From assembly GCA_003996215.1 (NCBI GenBank), contig QJPP01000027.1:496001-560000 (forward strand): DNA of 64,000 nucleotides, given 5' to 3'. The stretch comes from Jaltomata sinuosa (taxonomy: Eukaryota; Streptophyta; Magnoliopsida; Solanales; Solanaceae). Position numbers and translations under genes: made by a program. The notes below the pieces were generated by a model, which saw nothing but the letters and a program-made list of their open reading frames with translations, searched no databases and was not told where the DNA came from. Positions 46,303 to 57,559 of this stretch are shown here, piece by piece. How positions within the stretch are numbered: position 1 is the stretch's first letter; each line of letters starts with the position of its first letter.

Positions 46303-48597
46303 AATGGTATCAGAGCCCAGGTTACCGGTCTCCCAGTACAAGGGCAAAATGTCAAATAGAGTCCCGCGAATTGGTGTGTTGACGTCCACATCTAATCCTA
46401 GAGAAGCTATGAAGCATTCTAGGAAACATTTCTCTTCTTTCATTCCTTTTCGTGCGGTTTCGTTACTTGCTTGTATGAGTTGTGTCCAATTGGTATCTCT
46501 CAATTCCAATTGGTATATCAACAGGGTGAAGGATGTCATTGGACTCCGGGTACGACAAACAAGCAAGGAAAATTGGAACTGGGAAGGTTCCAATTGGTAT
46601 CTGGCCTGGGAGGCTATGTAAATGAGGGATGAATCGGCTAATGGTCATCCATGAAGTGAATGAAAGGTGATAAAAACTGGTTTGATTGAGTGTTAGAGTT
46701 TGAGACTCATGATTGTATGCATTGCATTATTTGGATGACCGCGATTGTGTGGTGTGTAGTTACTTGAGTTACTTTGAAATTTGTGGTTAGCAAGGAGTCT
46801 TAACTTTGTTATGTGCTAATGATTGAAGGAGTTCTTGTTTTGTAATTCAAGTGGAAAATAATATGCTAAATGCGGGGCAGGGTCTTATCATTGGTAAAAA
46901 TGATAAGGGAAAATGATATATATACTTGTGGGAACTCAGGTTTCAAGTGGTTGGTATGTGAATAAGTATCAGGGGAAAGGGCTATTATTGCTTAATAGCG
47001 GGAGTTATGTTAAGACATGGATGATCGGCTAATGGTCATCCATGGGACGAATAGAGAGTAAATTATGTGACTTGTTTTGCATGTGACTTGCTTGAAATGT
47101 GTGTAAATTATTGTCTGTCGTGCATGTTGAGTCTGCAAAGGGTCATTAAGTTGAAAGTTCTGTGTACCTTAGGTTGTGATAAGCTGTTAAAAGTCTTGAT
47201 TTAAAAGTGGTACCGCATTTTTGAAAAAGGGCTTATCATTGGTTAAGATGATAAGGGATTTGGGAACTGTGACTGTAGGGAAGCTTCGGTTTCAGGGCAG
47301 TCGGGACTTGGTTGGGAACCATGGGAACAAGGGAGTCATTAGTGCGTAATGGCGAGAGGATATTATTGGGAACAATTGTCTGGTGTTAATTCTTTGTAAT
47401 TGATAATATTTTTATGCTGAATTGTGATGAGTTTGATGCCAGGAATGGTCTTAAGGGTGGTTTAAGACCATGGCGGGATTTACAGGACTAGACAATGGTA
47501 ACCGGGGAAGGGGAAGGATATACTTGCTGGAAATTTCGAATTTTTAGGATGTTACCGTCGGGACCGCCATAGTAGAACTAGACCGCTATGGCGATCCCGC
47601 TATAGCGGGATTTTTACCGCCACAGCGGAAGGGCGCGGGGTAGAGTGCCTGCCCTGCTTTTCCTTGTTTTTCATTCATTCACGGTGCATCTAAAGGCAAT
47701 GGTTACATTATGAGTTGCTATGTGAAGCAAGGAAATCATCCAGATAGCTAATATAGTATGCATATAAGGTATTTGTTGGGAATTTAGCACCCATGTGCGA
47801 TAAATAGGAAAGGGTATATATGGTAGCCTGGGGTATTGGAAAAATTATGATTGACAATCGGTGGGTATAGTCACTCATGTAGAATTTGATAAATTACCCA
47901 TGATTGACTGAGTAGTGTGGGACACTGCTCATAGGCTTGTATTGTGAGGGCGATTATTGATTTGTTTTATTATTGATGATCCTTAGTGGTGAGGATGTGC
48001 TCGCCATAGCATTGGTTGGGGTGTAAGTGCTCGGATAGAATTTTCCCTAAGACGAGAGTTGGAGAAACCTCAAGCCAGGATGAGTTCTAATGGAATTTTT
48101 GTGGTTGCGTGATTTAGAGATACGTGGTATCTCCGGGCACAGTGTTGACAGTAGTAAGGTGACATTATGATAGGTGAGGGCATAGTACCCCGTAGGAAGC
48201 TTCCAGAATGGAGTTCGGGCTAGCAGAACTCCGGATATAGTGGGAAGGGGATCGCCATGGTGGGATCTAGTCCCCTTAGAAAGGAAAAACTGTTTTGTTA
48301 GTTAGTTGAGTTTTTCTTGCTCTAGTGTTTCGATGAGGCCCCGGATTTCTTAGGCACTCAGAGGAGGGGTAATCTAGTTGCCTTGTGCATCTCGAAGAAA
48401 GGAATTCCTTGATAGAGAGGAAGTAAGTTAAATTTTGGGTTGAGTTGGGTATACCAAGGGATTGGGAAGTTTCGGTGATTTGCGTAAGGTTATATTTACG
48501 CTATCATGATAGAGCATTAAGATTGAGGAATGAGCTTGTCCTTTCCCTCTGCCTTAGAGATTGTTCGGGGATGGACGATGGGTAAAATGGTATCTGT
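46303..48597 (+). other. Non-coding interior of the LARD-like element
   Basis: No gag, protease or pol motif in any frame. The leader (46303-46610) shares with the chromovirus leaders the segment around TCTTCTTTCATTCCTTTTCG and repeated CCAATTGGTATCT motifs (46487, 46507, 46590). GAATCGGCTAATGGTCATCCATG-like sequence occurs twice (about 46630 and 47023). A palindrome group at 47565-47632 includes CCCGCTATAGCGGG. The 3' end matches the chromovirus polypurine region. Confidence 0.8.
46305..46316 (+). other. Primer binding site of the LARD-like element
   Basis: TGGTATCAGAGC, exact, two bases after the LTR end. Retention of a perfect site while coding is absent supports retrotransposition in trans. 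Confidence 0.93.
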
Positions 48598-51500
48598 TAT
48601 AACGACCGAGTTCGTCGTTACGGGTAAACCATTCGTTCCAAGTGTCGGGTTAGAAAAATTCTGAGTTTGGGAGTTAGAAATTCTGGGCTAGGCTAGTCTC
48701 GGCCGGTTTTGGAGTGAGGTATGGTCTAGGACAATCCGGGTAAGGATTGGGTTAAATGTCTTGTTTTGAGCTAGTTTTCCTTGAAGCTAAGACATAGAGG
48801 AGTCCGGGGGACTTTTCAGAATCGAATTCGGGTAAGTAGAACTCCCAGAATCGAGGTTGACGTGAATGGGTTGTTATGAAATGTCAGAAAAATAAGTGTG
48901 TTGTAAAATGGACAAAACTGGGAGATTTTTGGACATTCTGTCCGTGACGAGCGCAGCCGTCCGTGGTAGCGGCCTCCGCTATAGCGGTGGAAAATACCGC
49001 TATAGCGGTGGTCAAGGCGGTCAACACCGCTTAAGACCCCTATAGCGAGAGTTGTCTGTTATAGCGGAGCAGGGACCGCTATAGCGGAGCGACGGGATTA
49101 AAAAACTAAGAAAATGGGCTTTTAATTTCATTCTCTCCCATTCAGCCCCAAAAACAGACGAGGGTTACTCCAAGAACCCTCCTAGGCTGCTCCAAGGCTT
49201 GGGAGCCATGGGAAGGAGGAATTCCGGTAAAAGAGACGCAAAATCACGGATTTGGGCCTGCAAAATTATCAGGGAATGCCTTCACGGAGCCAGAAAGGGC
49301 ATGGAACAGCTGCTCGGCATCTAGGTAGGCTAGGTTTCTACCAAGAGTAGATTGACCGCTTTCATTTTTGTATTATTGTATAGAATGAAAGGGAGAATCC
49401 ATGGTTAGACCTTCGGGCACGGAGTCTGGAGGAAGTTGTTGAATTGTTGTAACTCTTTGGAAATGGTAGAATAGGAATAAGGTGTGGTGATATTCTAGGC
49501 ATTGCTTAAATTGTGTATTTTTGCTAATAAAATGCGGGAACTAGAATATCGGAAGGTTCGGGGAACTGGAAAAGGGTTAGTAATTAACAAATGTGTAAGG
49601 AACAAAAGTTCCAGACTAATTGGTATAATTTGGATAATTGTTTGGTTGTGTTCTAAGGCTGGGAAGGATTTTTCCAGGTTGTATTTGGTCCTAGGAAGAG
49701 GGTCAGGAATAAATGTAATTAACTGCATGTTGAAGAGGGCAAACCAGGGTTAGTCTTTGGATGGGATTTGACAGTTCATAGTGTACCTGTAATGGGGTAG
49801 GCGATGGCTCACGACTCCTATGAATGTTGTATGTTTTGTACTCCTATCTAAGTGTTTGTGTGAATTGCAGTGCTTAGATGAAATTGTGTAGAATGTCTAA
49901 GGGTCCTATATTACATTCTGTGAGTTGAACGGTTGTTTACTTGTTGGTTTACAAGTTGTGTGTTCATTATTTGACTGTGAATTGTTGACATTCGGTTGGC
50001 TCGAGTATCACGCCTGGTACAGGTATACTAACTGTTGGCACGGGTACCACGCCTGGTACATGTATAACAAATGGTTGGCTCGGGTACCACGCCTGGTACA
50101 AAATATACTAATGGTTGGCTCTGGTAGCACGCCTGGTATGGGATATACTAACGATTGGCTCGAGTACCATGACTGGTACGGGTTACTTTTGTTGCATCAT
50201 TACATTTTATCATTGTGTTGCATTAACTGTTATTGGTTCCGTGAGTGGACCAGATTGTTTTATTGAAATATGATAATTGCTTATGGTCTGTGAGAGGCCG
50301 GGAATTCTGTTATATTTGGTCTTGGTGTAGGCCGGTGGTTATATTATGTTATCATTTTGGTCTTGGTGTAGACCGGGTTATTATATTGTTATTTTGGTCT
50401 TTGTATAGGCCGGGTTGTTATATTATATTGTGGGTTTGGTCTTGGTGTAGGCCGGTGGTTATATTATGTTATCATTTTGGTCTTGGTGTAGGCCAGGTTA
50501 TTATATTGTGAGTTTTGTCTTGGTATAGGCCGAGTTGTTATATTATATTGTGAGTTTGGTCTTGGTGTAGGCTGGTGGTTATATTATGTTATTATTTTGG
50601 TCTTGGTGTAGGCCGGGTTATTAAATTGTGAGTTTGGTCTTGGTATAGGCCGGGTTGTTATATTATATTGTGGGTTTGGTCTTGGTGTGGGCCGGGTGGT
50701 TATAGTATGTTATCATTTTGGTCTTGGTGTAGGCCGGGTTATTATATTGTTAGTTTAGTTTTGGTATAGGCCGGGTTGTTATATTATATTATGGGTTTGA
50801 TCTTGGTGTAGGCCGGGTGGTTATATTATGTTATCGGTTGGTCTTGGTGTAGGCCAGGTTATTATGTTAATTATTAGTTGGTCTTGGTGTAGACCGGGTT
50901 TTCCATGTTAACACCTAGATGTGTTAGGGGAATCTGGGTGGGTCCGGACTATGTAAAAGAGGTTATAAGTTCACAAACTATTGACATTAAGTGTACTAAT
51001 GGCGGTCAAGAATTATTTGTGATTAACAATCTAAGGGAGGGTCTTGGCGTAAACCGGGTAGCTTGTTGGACACTTAGGTGTGGTTAGAGGATCCTTGGAG
51101 GGTCTGGGTTTCGAGATTTGAGAGGGATTTAGATATGACTTTTTTGTTGTTATTGAATGTGTCAATGGTTTCTTGGTGAATTCCACGTGATTGGTAAATT
51201 TGGAGTAAGACTGAAAGTCTGGGGTCGTAGTTATTGGTTGTTGTAACCAGGATGGAAAGTTGTCCTAGAGGTTCGCAAAGGGTCCGGACACTGGTAACTA
51301 TGCTACGGGTATAAGTGGTTTAGTTGGGCAGTTAGCCGGGTTAAGTCTGAATATTTATTCAAGGAGGTGACTTGGGAAGTCTAGGTGGCAAGGTGACTTG
51401 GTAAATCTAAAGGTTAGGATGGTCGGTTCTGAAAGGGGGGATTGATAAAAGTGATATTGAAAGGGGTGAAGCATTTACCAGCTTGTGTATTTTATTTTGA

Positions 51501-51962
51501 TTCTTATATGATGGTAGGAGTGAATTCGGGTCAGCCTATGATGCCTACCAGTACGTGTGTTTGTACTGATTCTACTCTTGTTATACCTTTTTGGGTATAG
51601 TCTGGTTGCAGGGTTGGTGATGTTCCACAGGTTCAGGATTGCGGTGATCTTCCAGTAGCTCCTACATCCTTCTATGGTGGGAGTTGTGTCCATTTTATGT
51701 TATAAGCTCATCTTGTAGAAGATCTTGTACCGGATTAGACTAGGTTCTAGGGAGGGCCGTCTCACATTGTAAATGATTTTTCGCAAGTTTTGTAAGTCGT
51801 TTATTTCCTGAATCTTTATAAAGGAAGTTCCTTATATAAAAGGGGGTTTTAATTCATGATTTATTTCTTTTTCTGCATTACCTGTTGGTTCGGGTGGTAA
51901 GGGTTTTCCTATCTAGGTGGATTAGAGTAGGTGCCCGCACGGTCGGTAGTTGGGTCGTGACA
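48598..51962 (+). repeat. 3' LTR of the LARD-like element
   Basis: 3365 bp, very similar to 42928-46302. It starts TATAACGACCG (first G mutated) and ends GTCGTGACA. Three exact palindromes are at about 48975-49090, five minisatellite units at 49993-50182 and fifteen GTAGGCC units at about 50318-50905. The 28-bp repeat is reduced to one unit near 51366. Confidence 0.94.
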
Positions 51963-53099
51963 ATGTGTAATTAATTTAGGGGGCATCAAAGTAAAAGGGT
52001 ATAAGTGTGTAATTAGTTTGCTCCTTGTGGACAACTATGTTATTTTTCCTTTATTAAATAGGCTAGTCCAATGGAGTTTATTTATTAAATCCATATATGG
52101 ACTTCTATAATTAATTAAATTATATTAACCCACAAAAAATTATTTGGACTATATATCTTGAGCTTGAAATATAGTCCAAATTATTTTGTGAATTTAATTT
52201 TTTATAAAAATTATATTAAACTTACTTTTTACTTTGGTAGTATCAAAAAATTATATCAAACTTACCTTTTACTTTGATGGTATCCTTCTATCATATAACA
52301 ATCTGTACTTTTCCATTTCGATCCTCCTATTATAATTCAATGAGTTACATATTCATCTATCCATTCATTTTATTAAAAATAATGTGTCTAGATATCTATT
52401 ATTTTTTTTTGAATTTTAGTACTACAATCTCATCTACTCTCACCTCAATTTTGATATCCTCATATTCACTACAGTGCATGAATTAAGTCTTACATTTGTT
52501 TATCCTTAAACACTTACTCTCTAAAGTGTTTTCTATTATTTAAGCTATTGTCTTTTATCCTAATTTGTGGGGGTTATTTAACTCCCACAAATTATATCAA
52601 ATTTTGGCATTTCACAAACCTTCATAATTTGATGTGATTTGTGGAAGTTATCGAACCATCCACAGTAAGACCACCAAAAAATGAATTATATAGTGAAAAT
52701 TGAAAATAAAAGAAAAAGAAAGACACAAATTAATTTTATAGGGAGGCTTTTCGTGACCACCAGAAATAAAACTCCACAATTTAGCTAATTTCTCATAGCG
52801 CTTCTCACAAATGCCTTTTGTTAGACATGTGTATGATAAAATATTTGAAAATTTGTTGAGATCCTAATAGTTTTGAAAACTTTGTTTGTTTGCTTTTTCT
52901 TATTCAGACTGGCTTGATGGTGTTTAGACATTTTATATTTTTTATTATGTGGTGTAGTTTATATCACTTGTTGTAGTATAGTCTAATATTTTTGAAAAAT
53001 TTATACTTGTTTGGTACATGTTTATTTAAAGATAAATCTCTAATTTTTATTTTATTTAGATAAAAATGTGTTTCATATTAATGATCTTATAATTTATAA
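51963..53099. other. AT-rich CACTA interior
   Basis: No gene recognised. It contains a hairpin with ATTTGGACTATAT arms (about 52143-52186), an exact-period 40-bp tandem pair (52205-52284) and a second hairpin AATTTGTGGG/CCCACAAATT (about 52562-52595). Confidence 0.65.
52205..52284. repeat. 40-bp tandem pair
   Basis: Two adjacent 40-bp units, each containing CTTACTTTTTACTTTGGTAG or its variant, with few differences. Confidence 0.9.
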
Positions 53100-53816
53100 A
53101 TTATAACTATGAATTGTTTCGTAGCCAATAATTGCACTGTTTAACTATGAAATTTAAGTCATAGCTATTTGAACATATAATTTTTTGTGACAAAATTTTA
53201 TTGTGACTAAATTGTAGATTAAATAGGGACAATACTATAATCGTCACCATTGATTTGAACTATTAGTGACAAAAACTAAGGTCACAATTATATATAAAAT
53301 TTTGCAGCTAAAGTTTACAATGATTAACTACAAAAATTCTAGTTTGTCACTAATGTATCAATATATTTTTGTGACAAAAGCTCTTCGTATTCAAAAGTTA
53401 ACTAATTTTAGGACAAAAAATGGTTTGTCGCTAATGTATCAATAAATTTTTTGCGATAAAAAAAATTTATATTCAAAATTAATTAATTTTAGGACAAAAA
53501 ATCGTTTGTCACTAATTGAGAACATCATTAATGACAAAATAATGTGTCACAAATAATTCTATATTTGTGACTAATAATACTCAATAAATGGCGCCAACCC
53601 ATTTTTTGGTGGGAAACTTTAGTGGACAAAACCTTGCTACGAATTTTTCTGTTTCGTCACTAAAAATATGTGCCTCATGTATTTAAGCACGAAATATAAA
53701 TTTTGTCATTAAAAGTGAATTAGTGACGAATTGTATGTCATACCTAGTAATTTCGTAGCTATATATCACATTTGTTGTGGTGGTGCCACTCACGAAAGTT
53801 TAGGTCATGACAAAGA

Positions 53817-53828
53817 TAGTATTAGAGC
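53817..53828 (+). other. Mutated primer binding site of chromovirus 2
   Basis: TAGTATTAGAGC differs from TGGTATCAGAGC by a G-to-A and a C-to-T. Placed four bases after the LTR end GTCATGACA. Confidence 0.85.
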
Positions 53829-54028
53829 CCTAGGTTCATTGATCTCGTCATACTGAAATGGGTCGAGTAGAGTTGCAGAATGGTACAGAGACGTCTGTAC
53901 TTTTCTTCGAGAGGCTATAGGACTTTAGGAAACTATATCTCCTTTCTTCCTTCGTTCTATAACTTGATTCTAATTGGTATCTGGCGATCCAAATTGGTAT
54001 CTAACTTCCTTCATTCTTTTGTCTGCAG

Positions 54029-55260
54029 ATGGTTAACACTAAACGAAATGGAGCAAGGGCAGCCTCTCTAGCTGTGGGACCGGTGGCTAGAGAGCGAGAA
54101 AGGGGCATAGGAAGAGCAACACCCGCCAAAGGTGGAGCTCAAGCAGCGGCTGAGCCAAGGGCGGTGACCCCTCCCCCACCCCAGGATCTTGTTGAGGAAA
54201 AGGTTGAGGTTGTTCACGAGAATGGCGCGGAACAGGAGGAGGCAACACCGCTCGGAGGTGCAGGTCTTCCCCTTATGTCATTTGAGGTAATTCAGCAGGT
54301 GTTGGCGTTTCTTAGTGGGCTAGTAGGTACTGGAGCCATCCCCACTGTGCCAGCGGATCATGTTCCAGGTGCTCATCCAGCTATTGACATAGCTCCCAGG
54401 ATGAATGAAGCATCAGGTACTGATACATTCTTTTGTCTGGTGCTAGGCCCTGTTATTATCGGGATCGAGCTTGAGCTATTGACCAAGTTCTTGAAGTTGA
54501 AACCTTCATCATTTCATGGTATAGAGAAGGAGGATGCCTTTGAGTTTATTCTCAATTGCTATGAAAGGTTGCATAGGTTGGGTATTGTACAATAATATGG
54601 GGTGGAGTTTGTTACTTTTTAGCTAGCAGGGTGATTCCAAGCAGTGGTGGATGGGTCATGTAGAGTGTCGATCTTCATCCTTGCCTCCAATTACTTAGGC
54701 TCAGTTTCATGCCCTGTTTTTGGAGAAATATGTTCCTTGAACTTTGAGAGATCGTAAGAAGGATGAGTTTCTAGCCCTTGAGAAGGGAAATATGTCTGTT
54801 TCAGCTTATGAGGCTAAGTTTCATGCCTTGTCTCGTTATACTACCCAACTATTGGGCACTGAGGAGGAGAGGATTAGTATGTATGTGAAGGTTCTAAAAA
54901 CCGAGTTGCAGGTTCTTCCTGTTCATATGACTTCTGCAGAGAAGAGTTTTAATGAGGTGACTAACTATGTAAAAAAACTGGAGAGGGTCAGGTAGGTTGG
55001 GCAGGCTAAGGTATTAGCAAAGAATTCCCAGAATGAGGGTAACTCCAGTGGTTCTTACTCTAGGGGTCCTAGTCAGCAGGTCTATTCGGCTCTCCTTATT
55101 CAATCAGCCCAGCCAGCTTCTGTAGGTGGTCGTTTAGGGGCCAATCAGTAGTTTTCAGCTCCTGGAGGCCAAAGGGCTTCTTAATCTTCTGCCAGTAGGA
55201 CCTCTCTTGATCTGGGATGCTTTCATTGTGGTGATCCGGGTCATTTTAAGTGGGAATACC
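54029..55260 (+). pseudogene. Chromovirus 2 gag with damaged zinc knuckle
   Basis: Start MVNTKRNGARAASL at 54029, preceded by a pyrimidine tract and CAG. The N-terminus (188 residues to a TAA at 54593) is Ala/Pro/Glu-rich and ends with FLKLKPSSFHGIEKEDAFEF. The core MSVSAYEAKFHALSRYTTQL follows at 54792, and a TAG near 54993 replaces a Gln codon. The knuckle at 55218-55259 reads CFHCGDPGHFKWEY: its last Cys has become Tyr (TGC to TAC), so zinc binding is lost. Confidence 0.92.
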
Positions 55261-55505
55261 TTCTCAAACAGGCAGGAAATCAAGTGCAGCAGCAAACTAA
55301 GGCTGTAGTTTCAATAGGTGGAGGTGGCCATAGAAGGGGGCACCCGTAGGGTGGGCGAGGGAATTTTTAGGGAGACCGTGGAAACAGAGGGAATGGTAAC
55401 GCAGGGAGGAAAGTGGAACAGCCAGCTAGAGAGGTTGCCCGGATTGATGACAGAGCCTATTGTTATGCCTTCCTGGGGAAATCTGAGGCCGAGGCATGAA
55501 ATGTT

Positions 55506-55895
55506 GTGATAATACTTACAATTCTAGTCTGTAACCAGATGGCTTCTGTTTTATTTTATCCAGGTTCCACATATTCATATGTATCTGTTAAATATTCCTT
55601 GGGTCTTGATTTGATTTGTGATGTTCTTGATTCCCCTATTCATGTTTCTACCCCGGTTGGGGAGTCAGTGATAGTGACCCATGTGTATCGTACTTTCTAT
55701 GTGGTGTTTGTGGGTTTTCAAACTTGGGTATATTTGGCTATTCTAGATATGCTGGATTTTTATGTTATTTTGGGTATGACTTGGCTGTCTCCATATCATG
55801 TTGTGTTAAACTATAATTCTAAGACTGTAACTCTAGAGATTCTGGACAGGGATAGACTAGAGTGGGAAGGTGTGTACAGGCCTGAGCCAGTGTAG
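55506..55895 (+). pseudogene. Chromovirus 2 protease, catalytic Asp lost
   Basis: A 129-residue frame matching the protease of chromovirus 1: VLFYPGSTYSYVSV, SLGLDLICDVLDSPIHVSTP and VYLAILDMLDFYVILGMTWL. The active-site Asp of DPGST is Tyr here (TAT for GAT), so the enzyme would be dead even if translated. Confidence 0.92.
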
Positions 55896-55925
55896 ATTAT
55901 ATCCTTTATTCAGACTAGTAAGCTA

Positions 55926-56766
55926 GTGGGGAAAGGTTGTTCAACCTTTTTGGCTCACTTATGGGATGTTAGTACGGAGTCTCCTTCCATTGAATCTATC
56001 CCAGTGGTTTCTGAATTTCAAGAGGTATTTCTCGCAGATTTGCCTGGCATGCCTTCGAATAGGTACATTGACTTTTGTATAGATTTAGAGCCGGACACTC
56101 GCCCAATCTCTATTCTTCCTTATCGTATGGCTCCGGCAAAGTTGAGGGAACTTAAGACTCAGCTTCAGGAACTTCAAGATAAGATATTTATTTATCCTAG
56201 TGCTTCACCTTGGGGTGCTCCAGTCCTGTTTATGAAAAAAGGATGGTAGTATAAGGATGTGTATAGACTACAAACAATTGAAGAAGGTTACCATTCAAAA
56301 TAAGTATCCTCTACCCCGCATATATGAACTTTTTGACTAGTTGTAGGGTGCTTCGGTGTTTTCTATGATTGACTTGAGTTCTGGGTATCACCAGTTAAAA
56401 ATTAGGCCTGAGAATATACCTAAAATGGCTTTTTGGGCTCGGTATGGGCATTATGAGTTCCTGGTAATGTCGTATGGGTTGACCAATACGCGGACAATAT
56501 TTAGGAGTTTAATGAATGTTATCTTTAAGCCATTTCTGGATTCCTTTGTGATCATATTTATAGATGATATTTTGATTTACTCCAAGAGTAAAGAGGAGCA
56601 TACAGAGTATCTTCGCATTGTTTTACGGATTCTGAGGCACCATATATTGTATTTCAAGTTTTCAAAGTGTGAATTTTGGCTGTCTTTGGTTGCTTTATTA
56701 AGGCGTGTAGTTTCAAAAAAAAGGGTGATGGTGGATCCCCAAAAGATTAAGGCAGTTAAGAGTTGA
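55926..56766 (+). pseudogene. Chromovirus 2 reverse transcriptase
   Basis: Frames 55926-56249 (IPVVSEFQEVFLADLPGM, then RMAPAKLRELKTQLQEL and ASPWGAPVLFMKKG) and 56356-56766 (MIDLSSGYHQLKI, then SFVIIFIDDILIYSKS). A frameshift lies after 56249. Two TAG codons near 56338 and 56344 stand where chromovirus 1 has Gln in DQLQGAS. The FIDD catalytic box is intact. Confidence 0.93.
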
Positions 56767-57500
56767 GTCCGGCCTACCTCTATGACTGAGGTTAGGAGTT
56801 TTGTGGGTCTTGCGTTTATCAAGAACTTTTCTTCCATTGCTACTCACTTGATAAGGTTGACTCAGAAGGAGGTACCATTTTTTTGGTCTGACAAGTGTGA
56901 GGAGAGTTTCTAAAAGCTCAAGAAACTTCTGACTACAGCTCTCATCCTATCATTGTCGGTTGAAGGTAAAAATTTCATTGTGTTTTGTGATGCTTCACAT
57001 TCGGGTTTGGGTACTGTGTTGATGCAGGACATGAATTCATAGCTTAGGCTTCAAGGCAATTAAATACCCATGAGATGATTTACCCAACACATGATTTGGA
57101 GTTAGCAGCGGTGGTATTTGCACTCACGATCTGAATACACTACCTATATGATGTCAAGTGTGAAGTGTTCACAAATCATCGTAACCTGTAGCATGTGTCT
57201 ACACAGAAGGATTTGAATTTTAGATAGAGGAGGTGGATGGAGTTATTGAATGATTATGACGTGACCATCCAATATCATCTGGGTATGGCTAGTGTGGTGG
57301 CATACACATTGAGCCAGAAAGAGGTTAGCATGTGCTATTTGGATTATTTGATGGTGTCCAAGCGACCCTTGTGTAGAGAGATTCAGATTTTAGAATCCAA
57401 GTACATGTAGTTGGGCATTTCATAAAAGGGTGGAGTGCTTGCCAGTATTGGGGTTAAGCCCACATTTCTGGAGGAAATTAAAATCAAATAGTTTAAGGAT
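56767..57500 (+). pseudogene. Chromovirus 2 connection and RNase H, heavily broken
   Basis: TEVRSFVGLAF, LIRLTQKEVPFFWSDKCEESF, NFIVFCDASHSGLGTVLMQD and RRWMELLNDYDVTIQYHLG can be followed across several frames with stops and at least two shifts, in the same order as chromovirus 1. Part of the connection after GLA is deleted. Confidence 0.85.
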
Positions 57501-57559
57501 GCACAATTAAACAAGCTTCGAAACAAGGTGGTGTCTGGGGAGGCCCGGGATGCCACACT

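Larger units (their letters stand above)
42928..51962 (+). mobile_element. Large non-autonomous LTR element (LARD-like) of the chromovirus family
   Basis: Two similar LTRs of about 3.37 kb (42928-46302 and 48598-51962), an exact initiator-Met primer site (46305-46316), a 2295-bp interior with no gag or pol homology, and a polypurine/3' junction shared with the chromoviruses (GATGGACGATGGGTAAAATGG before the 3' LTR). Flanking duplications are ATATG (42923-42927) and ATGTG (51963-51967), one mismatch. LTR ends TGTAACGA and GTCGTGACA match the chromovirus family. Coding-free with long LTRs is the definition of a LARD; chromovirus proteins are the obvious source of the enzymes (inference). Confidence 0.93.
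38723..53782. mobile_element. CACTA-type DNA transposon, 15 kb, no transposase seen
   Basis: Inverted ends CACTACAACAAATTTGAT (38723) and, from the other end, CACCACAACAAATGTGAT (53782), with 3-bp duplications GTG at 38720-38722 and 53783-53785. The paired LTR at 61395 shows the uninterrupted site. Both subterminal regions (38723 to about 39170 and 53100-53782) are filled with degenerate GTCACTAAA / TTTGTGACGAAA motifs, as in CACTA elements. About 6 kb remain after removing the nested LTR element (42928-51962), without recognisable TnpA/TnpD-type coding, so it is non-autonomous. Strand cannot be set. Confidence 0.93.

Noticed and set aside
46249..46648. Coding gene at the start of the LARD-like interior
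   Set aside because: Frames on both strands overlap the primer site and leader; no gag motif, and the homologous chromovirus leader is non-coding.
52274..52486. 70-residue frame rich in Ser/Ile/Tyr
   Set aside because: AT-rich CACTA interior, starts in a tandem repeat, no known motif.
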